Source: Monomorium pharaonis (Eukaryota > Arthropoda > Insecta > Hymenoptera > Formicidae). From it: a stretch of DNA of 64,000 nt. The stretch lies in the NCBI RefSeq assembly GCF_013373865.1, contig NC_050477.1:6966869-7030868 (forward strand), read 5' to 3'. The notes under the pieces are model-generated. The model was not told where the DNA came from and did no database searches. It saw only the letters and a list, made by a program, of their open reading frames with translations. Of this stretch, positions 22,000 to 33,679 are shown piece after piece. The position numbers were made by a program, and so were the translations under genes. The number at the start of each line of letters is the position of its first letter. Position 1 is the first letter of the stretch.

Positions 22000-24900
22000 G
22001 TAATAGTTTTCATAATACTGTAATAAACTATACAAACAATAAGCTATATAAAGTAATCTTATATTATTAATAATATACTCACTATTGTTTAAATTTATAA
22101 AGAAAAATTATGTAAATTTTATTCGCTTTTAAAAAAATTATTTTTAGCAGATATTATATTTAAAAATCCATGAATGTATAAACTATAGGTTTTTATTTCT
22201 TTAATTACCTAAGCAAATCATGTTTTACCGATAATACAGTGCAATGTTTAGTTTCCGAGAAATGAGGAGCTGCCGTTTTAAGAGAGCTACGCCAATACCG
22301 GTGACCTTCTTCTAAATTAACGTTTTACGTCTTGCTTTTATAATTAATGGCGAAACATGCGCATAAAGATTTTCGAAATTTCATCGTAATGTGAAATATA
22401 AATGCGAGTATAAATCACAGAGTACGATTTATATGCGAATATACATTGAAGAACAAAACTTTCCCCGTTTCGATATTACATTCATAAAATTCTAACGAAG
22501 TCAGATTTTATCGGAAATTCGCCGTTTTCGCGGATGATGCAGCAGCTGTCACAGTCGAGCGACAAAAGTACACGGATCAGTAAGTTTTCCGCGTCGATTA
22601 TTCTAGCTTTCACCCAGCGACGTCCGGTCGTTCTCGTGGAAACTGTGACGGCGTGGCGTGGTGAACGAGCAGGCGGAAAACTTGCGGCGGACAGTCGACA
22701 AATCGTGTATACACAGCGGCGCAACATGCTCGTTTATTAGTAAGATTCCTCGAAGAGGCATGCCAACGACGTAATCGGGGTTAATAACCATTGTGCTCTA
22801 GGCGAGCGCGGTTATATCTGTCGGTTAAGGTCGCCGCGGCTCTCGGCGTCAGTCTCGCCGGAGAGATTCCGATATAATGGAACTGACCTACGACTCGATG
22901 ACATAACGATTTCCTAGGCTGCTAATGGTTTACGAGTGCGCTCAATCCCCGCCGGCGGTCGCTAGTCTGCATCGCCGTCGATACATGTGCATGTCGAACG
23001 AAACCGTGAGAGACGTTGTCGGACGCGTTCCAAGAACTTAAAACAGCTCCTGTGTCATCCAACAGTTGCGACAGTTAAGAAAAGCGTCGCAAATATAAAT
23101 AATTTATCTGGCAACGCTGGTTTTAAGAAAGATATAGAGTTTCGTAATTTTTTTCTTCCAGTAACTATTTAAAAAATTTTTTAAATATTTATAACGGTCC
23201 TCCTAAAAACTCTTGTTCTACGTACAAACATTTTGTTATATTATTTTATATTTTTTATGTTTACAAGAGCGTATTTTATAATGGGAGAGTCCTCGCTCGA
23301 AAAGCGAATGTCTTGCGTGTTCATTGTTTAGGGGTCGATTTTTTAACGATCCGATGAAGCGTGTCGGACAACGCCCGCCCGCCGTTGACGTCGGTCGTTA
23401 ACGATCGACCAGAAGAAGCGTTGCGGATCGAAATGCTGATGAAGACCGCAACGTCGATCGTAGAATAATGAAGTATAATTGAACGCGGCGCGATTACTGT
23501 CTAACCACCTTCACCTACGACCCCACGCGTTCTCGTAGGTCAGCGACTTCATCAACTTTCTTCGTCGACGAGGAACACTTTGCCGAGTACTTGGCGGAGC
23601 CAAATAGATTGCCGCTAGTTAAAGGGACGCTAATAATAATCGGGCGATTTCGCCCGTTGCATTTTACCGCCCATTGACGTTCGCATGCGGGCCGTTTCGC
23701 TCGTATACATTAAACGCCCGGGTTTATACTTACATATGTATGCCTGGTTTGTACACTTTCTCAGGTTTGCGTAAGGGATATACGTATAACCGGCCGTCGC
23801 TTTCCGGTGGCAGCGAGTAATTATCGGCGGATAAGCTCGTCCCGGAGGAAGGCTGTAACGATGTAGCTATTAAGGCATTTCGTTCGGACGCGGATTTGGA
23901 ATCCGCGGATCGGCAGTTTGCTTCCGAAGTATGACGTAGCGACGGGAGCGGGTTCGGTTGAGCCACGTCGCTCGTAACTGTATATTATCGAACAAATTGG
24001 ACGGAAGAATCGCCCGCCACCAAGGCGAATCGAATCTCGCCGGCGAGTATTACCTCGCGTGCGTCGTGCGTATGCGACTTGCGCTTGTCGGTGAAATATT
24101 GCAAATACCTGGGATGAACCGCGTTTTGCGTCGAGGAAAAAATACCACCGTATAAAAAATCCCGAGGTAAGAAGAGAGAATGAATGGCAGATAGTAATTA
24201 TCTTATAAAGTTATAAAGGACGCGTCTCCCTTGCGCCGCTGATTAAACCGCCGGGGTTATCCGCGATTCCCGGCAACTACCATACCGGGAGTAGCGATAT
24301 GTGGATAATACACGGAATACATCTCGTTTAAGGGATAGAAAGGTATGTAATAGCGAAAACTTGGCAGACTTTGTTGATACAAACAGGTAGGAATAAATTA
24401 GCTGCAAAATTTTTTTTGTACAAACCATTTTTATAAAGTAACGAACGACGTAACATAATTAAAATCTGGAGAAGAGAATTAGCGGTCAAAGCAGGATTTT
24501 AGTGCTAAACTTTTGGTACAGATACGTATGTTCACTAGAACACGATTTACGCGATGCAGCGATCAGACTGGAAGTTGCTTCGTACATTAATATTTTGCAA
24601 CTTAGAAAGTAATTTTTTATCGCCAGTATAAATAGCTCCACAAAAGGATTTTGTATTCAATTCATTCCTATATTAATGAATCAATTTTCCGCCATTACGA
24701 ATTTTTCTACCGCTCTTAAGGGGCCGGCGCATGGTTACCTTTTTGAATTTGCCGAGAAAAGTGAAATTTACGCGCTAACGCGCCGCGTGCACCGTGAGCG
24801 TAAGCGTGTAAATCGCTTCGGTCGATCGCGCGGGATTTCGCGCGATTTCTCGGCAGCGCGCGATTGAGCAATACCGTTGTCGCGTTATCGACGCCCAGCT

Positions 24901-27900
24901 GCGCGCAATGTATGTACGCCACGTGTCGACGGAGTGGAAACGCATTCAGTTTCCTAATAGAGGCAGGCGATGATAAAAGTACGCGCTGTAACGGCGATCG
25001 GCGACACGCAACGCGGCGAATTCCGTGAGTCGCCGACGAAGGCGCGCGAGGAGGTACGCAAGATTGTTGAACGGATTAATCATTAGAAAGTGGAACGATC
25101 GAGAGGTTTCCACTTTCGTGAGGACGACCGAGCCGCTTTGAAATGGGAAAAGGCAGATCCGTTGCCGTGCGATTTGGTAATTCGAACGCTTCTTCGTGTC
25201 TCTCGCGTTCAAACGTTAATGCTTGCGAATCACGAGGAGGAACACAGCGGGAGATCGGGAAGTGCAGCGGGAAAATGCAGCGACCGTGAAGGATACCGAG
25301 AGTCGAGCAACAGGAAGCTCCTTCGCTCCGTTTGTAAAGCAAATCACCTTAAACATTCCGCTTTTCAAGACGGGTAGAAGGAATTTAAAGCGTTTGCCAG
25401 GAATTTGAATATATTTAAAATCTAATTACATCCCCGTTGACGGTTGGTACGATATCCCTTCGTTTTCATAGTAAAGACGAAGCTAAAATGTTTTTGCCAG
25501 TCCTGCTTTTAACGCGTTCTTAGATAAACACGAGTTTAAATGAAATCCGACATAATCTTATTTACTCGAGGGCCTAAAGATACTTTATTAAACGTTTAAG
25601 CTGAATCTAAGTAGTGTTCCATGAGATTTGATATGGATATATGTACGTAGACCGTCGTGGATGAAGGCATAGGTTGTCGAAGCCGCTCGTAAAATCTCGT
25701 CCTTAAGTGCCAGACAGAATTGCCTAGATAGATCCTGGCCTATGCGGCAACGTCGCGCCTTAAATTATCGTCATTTGATGCGTTAAGTAATTGGAATACG
25801 TGTACGCACCATGCGCGCAAAGCACATACGCGCGAATGAGTTGCGCCGAGGCATAATTAAATCGATTACGCGGCAATTAAGCTTAATTGACTCGTCGGTA
25901 AGCGATGGCAAACACGGCCGGCGCGAAATGGATGTTGATTATCGATCCCTCGCGTCCGAGCGAAGGCAACAGAAACGCGGACGTAGGAGATTCGCAATGC
26001 AAACGGAAAGCTACCAGAGCTCTATCGAAGTTTCAGCGTACAGGTTTGCGAAAGCGCGTGTCAGCCAGGGATTTATCGGTGGCGTGCATCAATTTACGAG
26101 GTAAGGAGGAAGCTCGCCCCATAACTCATAGATATAAATTCTACGCGGACGTAGAAGATTCGCTACGCGTGGACCGTAATCATAATGGCGATAAGTGCAC
26201 GACGGACTCCTCGCGAGAATGTTTGCCTTATTATTATTTAGCCGGATTTGGATTCGTTTAGCTGCGCGCGGTTCCCGCGCGCCAACAAAATACTTCGCGA
26301 TCCGTTATGCTTGCGATGCAGGCGTTTACTGTTAAAGTAAAGCCAGCCACTCCGGTAAAAATCTCAATTGATTGCATTCGAGGATACCGCCGAGAGTGGT
26401 GTGCCTCCCGGCTCGTTTCTCGTATTCCCTCGGTCCCTTTCCTCCGTCACAACGCTCAACTGCACTGTGGCCGCGAGTGCATGTATACGTAGGATGACCC
26501 ATAGCAGATGCCACACCTTTCAGCCGTGTATATTCTACAGTTTACAGTTAAGATCTCTTTTATGAAAATTGTATTTATCAAACTTTATCTGTTTTTTTTT
26601 TATAATTTTTGTTTCTTGAACGTGAACACCTGTACAGAAATAAGCCATACTTACGGTCCTTAAAAAATAAAAAAAAAAAACGTGTAACATGATTTGACGG
26701 AAAGATACATACTCAACATTAAAAATAACATTTTACTCTCAAAATCAGGCTGGATATGAATTTTTTGAAGTCAGTAAATAAAACGCAATTTTAAAAAGGC
26801 AAACAAATCTTTTTTAGTTTGCGGAGAAACTAGGAAAAACATTAATTTTGACTACAATTTACTAAAGAATCAAAAAATTGAAATGCTTACCGAGATCGAA
26901 AGTGTAGACCTCGTCGACAACGCTCTTTTTTTTTATCGCAACACAATAATTATATGATGTCAGCGCTCGACGACACGATTGGAATGTTCGAGAGTTATAA
27001 CTACTATAGCATGTATTGAAAAAAACGCTCTTAATTTAATTTTAGAAAACTAATTTGATCTTAAGCAAATTTTGAGAAAAATTTTGACGAGGATAACATT
27101 GAACTCGTGTATGATTTAGAAAATTGCGACTTGATTGCGAATACGAAGATTACATGCCACTTTCTTGGCTTTTTATACACATCCTTAAATGTCCTGAGAT
27201 ATAAAAATGTTACGCTCACGGTTGCGTCTCTAATTGGAGAAAATTATTATCCCAATTAGGCCTCTCAAGATTCATCATTAATTTAGATAAGGAGATTTTG
27301 GGACGCCCTGTATCGCATTGGGTGCCCATCCGCAACCACGATCCACGCCCAGCCCCGTCGAGATTGTCTCTAATTGAAAAAGTTAATTGCCGGTTTGCCG
27401 TGAGGAGACTTAAACTTCACCGAACGGCGATATTTAATAATGTTTTTTCGCCGCGGTGGAACGCGAGCGAGCGCGCAGCATCCGCCCCGCACATCCGTTT
27501 CGCAGTTATGCCTGATCTCGACTCGAGATTTTAACGGGCAATAATTTTTGAAGGTTATCGCAACGTCGAAAACCGTCCGACGGGGACAATAATTGATCCA
27601 CGGGCATCGGTGGAGAGAAGAAAGGGGAGACTGCGGAGGGAACCACCCCCTTTCGTAGTGATGAATTGCGCAGGATAAGCCGACGATTATCCCTTATCGA
27701 ACGGACAGACACTTTCAGCAAGGTAATAAATTTATTTCTTTTAGGCCGAGTCTGCGATGCCATAGGCCGCCTTTAATAATTCTGGGCTGGCGAGTCGCGT
27801 CCTTTTCTAAAGTACAATCCAATCTGTTATAGGCGAAGAAGAGACGAAAATATAATTAATCAACTCGGCGGGATGGAATGTTAATTTTTAGGCATTACAT

Positions 27901-28420
27901 CGAAGGGAGTAACCTGATATATTTATACAATTTTATCTACATTAAAGTAATGTAAATTTTTTACACATATGAATACACTTGACTCATACTAAAATAGTTA
28001 AAATAATCACATTTGATATTTTTTTTTTAAAGTACATTTTTCCTAAACGTGAAACATATTGATTCTCGGAATTTTACTTCAAGTCATATTTATGTGCAAG
28101 GTTGGGTCATGAGGGTCGAGTCCGATTAATCGGACAAATGAGAAAAAAATCGATTTCCTAGAAATCGCGCGTTCACCCAGACGTGAAAGATGCGTATGCG
28201 CGGAGTTCTTAGTAAGCGAGCAAAACGGATGTTGCGGTATATAAATTATTTAAGAAACTCTATCGTGCCATATCGCATAATGGTCGGCCATAAATTATCC
28301 GTCGCGAAAATACGGGCGTAGCCGCAAAAATCGCGCACCTCGCCTGCCTTCCCCCGGAGACGGGAGACCTATATTCCTTTTGCCTAAACCCCTCGCGGCC
28401 GTTTATCATCGACCGGGACG
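22000..28420. other. Gene-poor sequence
   Basis: Alternating AT-rich blocks (22.0-22.5, 23.2, 24.4-24.7, 26.5-27.3, 27.9-28.1 kb) and CpG-rich blocks with overlapping open frames. A 16-bp perfect palindrome GTCCGATTAATCGGAC lies at 28120-28135. A frame of about 64 codons without ATG is open at 27065-27259. I recognise no domain, RNA gene or mobile-element end. Confidence 0.5.
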
Positions 28421-28769
28421 CGTCCTGCGATGAAAAAACTTTTTCGTCTTCAATCCTGTCGGCGGGGACACTGTCACTTTACATCGTTTACTTGTCTTCT
28501 CGCGCGCTGCGCGGTAGAGCGTACAGCAGCTTATTTACAATCGCTTGAATACGCAGGTCCTTTAAGAGATAACTGCGTTACTTATTCATTCATTTGTAAA
28601 TTGATAGTCGTCCTTGTGATGTGTATGCGTGCGTGTGTGTGTGTGTGTGTATTGTTCATTAATAAAGATTCGCAGACGAAACATTCCTCTCAGCCGGACA
28701 CTGTAATTATTCGACTGCTCGTTGCACAAACAGAATCTCTCCTCCCAATCAACCCGCCCACAGTGTGGA

Positions 28770-28802
28770 AGAAAGAGAGAGAGAAAGAGAAAGAGAGAGA
28801 GA

Positions 28803-28861
<59 letters not shown>
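28770..28861. repeat. (GA)n microsatellite
   Basis: About 90 bp of GA repeats with a few AAAG interruptions in the first half. It creates long Arg-Glu and Ser-Leu open frames on the two strands that are not genes. A short (GT)n run lies nearby at about 28635-28650. Confidence 0.97.
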
Positions 28862-28864
<3 letters not shown>

Positions 28865-28869
28865 GCGAT

Positions 28870-31800
28870 CACGTTGACCGCGCGCGCACGTTAATTGATA
28901 AACGATCAGATTTATCGCGAGTCGACACGCGTCTTAAAATAATACCTGGCGTCAGAAAAAACCGGTGGCAGATATATAAATATTCGGGCAACCCGGTTGG
29001 GGCACCGATGATTAAAAGGAGCACGCGGCAGGTGGCGATTATTATCGCCGATCTCTTATCGTCGCCGTTTTTCAAGGGGCCCGCGATTAATCGCCATTAC
29101 GCGATATTATACCCTTGCGAAACGAGTCGCGCCAGAATTTGCGATCCGCCGGATCCTGGAAGCGAGGGGAAAAAAGGGATCGGCAGGATAATAAACGTCT
29201 GGGCCCAAGGACGTCGCGTCGCCCGTTAGGCTCATTCACACCTTGCGGGTACGTTCGGATGAAATTGGTGTCATACATCATTCGCCCAAAGGCATAATCA
29301 AGCCGGAGTAACCGGAGTGGCCGAGACGTTTGTCCCTGGCGGACTTGCGCGTCTGCCCCCGATTTAGCTGCGTCTGTTTACGGCGCTCGTCAAAACTAGG
29401 GCCGTTATCAAAATTAGGGCTGTAACTTCAAAAGTTAGAAACGACCCTAATTAAACCCCCTCGCGGAGATCCAAATCCGAATCTAATCAAGACGAATTGA
29501 GCGAGATTATAAATTCGATTCGAATAGAGTTCGCGCATCTCTAGTTTCGAGCGACGACATCGACGTACCATTTCCACGCCGAGAAATCGCGGAACGTGCG
29601 GACGCGACGGCACAAAGGACGAATCTTAATGGATCAATTCGTTCGTCGGTTTCGCTCGCGCGATGTGCAGCCGCATAGCAGGTCCGAAGGACGAGTAGGT
29701 GCAGCCACAACCGGCCGGGGCATAAATTCAGTTTCGTTCCGGCGTGCGGCGCGATATAACACCGGCTCTCTTTCTCTCTCCCTCTTGTCCGCCACTTTGA
29801 CTTCGCCCTTTCTTTCTTCGTTTCTTCCCCCCCCCCCCTCCCGCTTTCTTTTTCTTCTCTTCTCCCCCCTTGGTATTTTTAAATGCACGCTCGCGCACGC
29901 ACCACCGCGATAGTAACCGCGGCATACCGGGCCGGCTAGACTCCAACGACTATCAATAAGTTTGCATCTGACAAGGAGAGGAATCGGAAGGGGCCTCAGA
30001 TCGGCGAGGCCCATAAAGCCACCCACGGCGAACGATATTTTAGCACGGTAGCGCAACGCGCGAAACCGGCTTCGGGCTCGGGGGAAGATCGGCCGCGCGA
30101 GAGAGGAGGAGAGGTCATCCGATCGAGAGATCATGCACGAGACCGACGCATGGCACGATACAGAGCGACGGTCTGCGATTATCAGACTGATCGGCGGGCT
30201 GAGTTATACACCGATAAGCACGCATCGCCAAATCTCTCACAAACTCTCGTTTTCGCTTCTCCTGCTGTGCGCGCGCGCGCGCTCACGCATCTTTACCGCT
30301 TCCTCTTCGTCTTCTCTTTGCGCACTTATGACAGCGACGCGGGGACCGGTATCGGGGTACAGGGGTTGGTTTCATGTTCGCCGAACTGGTCGGTAACTCA
30401 TGCCGCTTGACATATAACTATTGTCCCGCGCGATGGAACTCGCCCCGTCGCTCGTCTCCAGCGCGTATGCCGCGCCGAGCTCCCTGCCTTCAGCCAGTGG
30501 TGGATTTACAGCTGCTAGAGCCCTAAGCGGTACTATATTTAGAGCTCCCCTTCCTCGCGCCGGAGACGTCGGGGAGTCTTGAGAGTAAAACAACTCGCGT
30601 TACATCCCAGTTATAACCCGCGAGTAATTATACTTGCATGTATTACAACTGCACCATCCGATAACTTTCGAAGCTTTTAGGAAAATCGCGCTTCAAACGC
30701 ATTCGTGGAATGGTGTCAGAGCATCCTTTAACCGAATCGGAGTCCCACGAGGACGGGTTACCGTTAGATCCGACACTGCTCTCGGCTTTGAGTACCTCGT
30801 ACCCTGGCAAGCTCTGTCTTCTGATTACTTGTCGGCGAACAAAGAGTTCACGGTAACAACTTGGAACGTATACTGGTGACATAACGCTCAGCTTTTCGCG
30901 GCAAATGCTGATACGGAACCGACAAATGATCGGCGCGTTGCGTTCTCCAGCTGGCAACTCTGGGCTCGCGTAACGTATCGTCGATTGCGTGGCAAATCGC
31001 GACACGACGTAATGTTGGTCGCATTCCGCGTAAGTGAGTCTCGGGAATTTAGTTCCGGGTTTCGAACTAGAGAGGTTCTGGAACGTGTTAAAGCGCTGCC
31101 ATTGAAACCAATGCAGAAAGTAACTCCTCTGTTACCCAGGTACACGTACGGGCTGGTGATGCGACCGCCGCCCAGAGACACGCTGAGCAAAATTGACTCA
31201 AAAATTGGACCATGCGCTAAAAAGATACTACATCTATACGAGACGACAAGTAACTAGCCTTCTTGTATACACCCTCAAGAGAGGGAGGGAACTAAAAATC
31301 ATATTTTTTATTTTTACAAATATTTAATAAATAGTTTTATTAGGATAATATCAATCAAAAGAACATTGCATTCCCTTACGAGAGACGCGATATCAATATT
31401 GTTTAACTCTTGCATCGCATACCCGATCAAGGATTTGCACTTGTAAATATAAAGTAACAGCGATTTCTTTTTTCTTTCTTGTATTATTTGATCACAAGTG
31501 TGCAAATATAATAATACCGCTTTGGCGCGTACGAGGCTACACGCCCTCCCTTCTGCTGAGATTACGTTCGCATTGTCCGGAGCCAGTTTCTTGGATTAAC
31601 ATTTTTCGTGCGTAGGAGAAAGACGCTTATCCGTTTGAATGCCGCGATCATAGTACGCGGTAACCATCTCTTATCTCCGAGCTCGCGCATCTCCTCGGGT
31701 AGACGTAAACACGTAGATCCCCGTATGCTCGTATATACAATACGGACAAATGACGACGACGTCGCGTGAGATCGCGACGGGTACTTATACCGTGAGCTAT

Positions 31801-32640
31801 GCGCGCGCGCGCTTGTGTGTGTGTATATGTGTGGAGCTCGATCGCGCACAATATCCCAGGTTGCTGCCCGGCGGATAAGAGTGAATCTCTCAGGGCTGAT
31901 CCGTTCTTGCGGAATGCTCTTAACGAGTCTTCGGGGGGATCTGCGGATCTGTTCTCGGGCGGCTACCGTTTGCAGGATCACGAATGGATTAGCGTGATTT
32001 AAATCGACAAATAGCGGTAGCCTTACGGAATCGTTAAGCCATTTAGTATCGCCGTGTGTTCGGTACTTTTACTCTCTCTCTTTCTTTCTCTCTCTTGCGC
32101 GCGCGAGATCGTACTTCCTCCTCTCTTTCTCTCCGTCTGCTTCACTTTATCTCGCCGAAGCGCATATCCAGTCATCGGAGCTCTACCCCTCGTAGATAAT
32201 TAGTCGGAGTAGCTTTCGGTATCGCGGGCAGATTAACTTGATTTACATCTGAGTTGGCCTGAAGGTCGCGCCGCTTAATCACTCACCCCCGGCACCATCG
32301 TTACCCACCTGTTGGTCCGCGAGCGAGCCTCTAAGTGCACTTTGTACGGCTCATCAGATTACCCCGCGCTATTAAATACACGCGAGAGTGGACTGCCAGC
32401 CACGATTCCTCGGGCTTTTTAAAGCGCGGTCCCTTGTCGAGAGAGCGCAGCCCGTGCTTGCGTCTCGGCGAACTCGCGCGGTATCCCGTAGTTCGTGAGG
32501 GTACACACGCTTCGTCGTGACTCCATGCAACGACTACATTTCGCAGTACATTACGATTAACCTTAATCGTATTTTGTTAAAAAGAGAACCTAGAATTTTT
32601 AACAAGAAATGAATTTATGATGTAGACACACGTGCCATAT
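28870..32640. other. Gene-poor CpG-rich sequence
   Basis: Open frames at 28.9-32.0 kb overlap on both strands. A donor-like CCGC|GTAAGTGAG lies at 31028-31034. C-rich and CT-rich runs occur at 29.77-29.87 kb. No domain or RNA gene recognised. Confidence 0.45.
30495..30550 (+). mobile_element. Possible transposon terminus (CAGTGGTGGATTT...)
   Basis: CAGTGGTGGATTTACAGC followed by AGAGCCCTAAGCGG and a GAGCTCCCC block resembles the end of hAT-like elements, which begin CAGNG and often carry GGATTT and GCCC blocks. I found no matching CCACTG end or 8-bp duplication nearby, so this may be a solo terminus or a chance match. Confidence 0.3.
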
Positions 32641-32649
32641 AATGAAATT

Positions 32650-32940
32650 TCCAATACATATAAAAATGATTAAATTACTTCAACAAATGTTTTTAAGATT
32701 TTTTGTTGTTGAAGTATTGGAATTGGCGCCACGTTTAACAGGCTCGCTTGACTCTAAGTCTTTGTTCTCTTCCCCTACCTACACTTTTCAGTTATGCGAT
32801 TATGCGTAATTGTTAGACCACTGTAGAGGCGAGCAGTGCGAGAGGTGTGATCGCTGGTCAAAGTATGATAAATAAACCAAGTTTTTTTGAAGACTAAATA
32901 TTGAGTTTATGAGTCCCTCTTTTCCTACCAAAAAGCGAAA
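32650..32940 (+). repeat. Inverted repeat next to a retroelement-like segment
   Basis: ACTTCAACAA at 32677-32686 pairs exactly with TTGTTGAAGT at 32706-32715, and weaker pairing continues outward (CCAATAC with GTATTGG). Just after it TTGGCGCCACG resembles a retroelement primer-binding region. At about 32868-32875 ATAAATAAA is followed by a T-run. The parts suggest a decayed retroelement, but no boundaries can be set. Confidence 0.3.
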
Positions 32941-33089
32941 CGTCAATATTTTTATTAATAATTAATACTTTTTATTAATAAGAAATAAAATATCACACAA
33001 AATTGTTTGGTAAACGGAGAAAAGCAGAAAATATTCGTGAATTGTGTTAGCAAAGCTATATAGCAAACATACTTAAAAGTCACGTTGCA

Positions 33090-33340
33090 AGATAGCACGA
33101 TATTGCCCGGACTTCGAAATATGTTGTTTGAACCTTCGGACTTCGTGTCCGGTAGTTCGACGACCTGGGCTTTTTCATGGTCGGTCCAAACTCATCTGAA
33201 TACATTGAGCCACCTTTGGTCGCGCAAAAACCAGTCGGACCAAGTCAGCGACAGGTTGTTCACCCGGCGACGTTTGACAAGTAAACAATGAGGCAACTCG
33301 TGTTGAACTTTCTTCACATTCCCAACACGCTTTAACTGAT
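33090..33340 (-). pseudogene. Possible mariner-family transposase relic
   Basis: One minus-strand frame reads VKKVQHELPHCLLVKRRRVN, which resembles the linker region of mariner transposases (K-x-V/L-P-H-E-L followed by R-R-V). Further on W and D residues are spaced loosely as in the start of the catalytic domain. There is an in-frame stop and no catalytic D,D(34)D triad can be assigned. No terminal repeats were found. The match is weak and could be coincidental. Confidence 0.28.
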
Positions 33341-33469
33341 TTCTTTTCGCATTGACTTCTCAAAAATTACGGTCCACGGAAACGTATCGCTTTTGCCCGT
33401 ACGGGGACTCGATGAAAATCAACACGTTCTACGTTTTTAGCATAATTATGTACATGTGATTTAAAAGGC

Positions 33470-33470
<1 letters not shown>

Positions 33471-33510
<40 letters not shown>
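33471..33510. repeat. (GT)20 microsatellite
   Basis: Forty bases of uninterrupted GT dinucleotide. Confidence 0.98.
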
Positions 33511-33513
<3 letters not shown>

Positions 33514-33514
33514 A

Positions 33515-33671
33515 GGGCGGGATGTGGAGGCAGTAGATGCCGAAGCATCTAAGAGTATAGAATAAGTTAGAGATAAGGTAGTTTGTAAGATAGTAATAAG
33601 TTATTTTTGTAGAGATTGTAAACCCTAAGGAGACACAATAAAATTTTCATACATACATACATACATACGTA
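33515..33671 (+). mobile_element. LINE 3' tail with (CATA)n end
   Basis: A non-coding stretch with GGAGACACAATAAAATTTTC ends in five CATA tetranucleotides. AATAAA followed by a short simple-repeat tail is the usual 3' end of CR1/Jockey-type LINEs. It resembles the tail at 52480-52715, which ends in repeated ATCA. No coding part remains. Confidence 0.45.
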
Positions 33672-33679
33672 CATGTGAT

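Noticed and set aside
27290..27315. Transposon end (GGGACGCCCTGTA) and the similar GGACACCCTGTAC at about 58113
   Set aside because: The phrase recalls common transposon termini, but neither has an inverted partner or target-site duplication nearby.
28765..29229. 154-codon frame beginning with an Arg-Glu repeat
   Set aside because: The first part is simply the (GA)n microsatellite translated, and the opposite strand gives a matching Ser-Leu run. No domain follows.
29311..29380. tRNA gene (GGAGTGGCCGAGACG resembles a Ser/Leu tRNA 5' part)
   Set aside because: No T-arm GGTTCGAATCC-type sequence and no closing acceptor stem at the right distance.
32700..32740. Retroelement primer-binding site (TTGGCGCCACG)
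   Set aside because: No LTR end (CA) directly before it and no LTR pair around it. It is only noted within the broader repeat.
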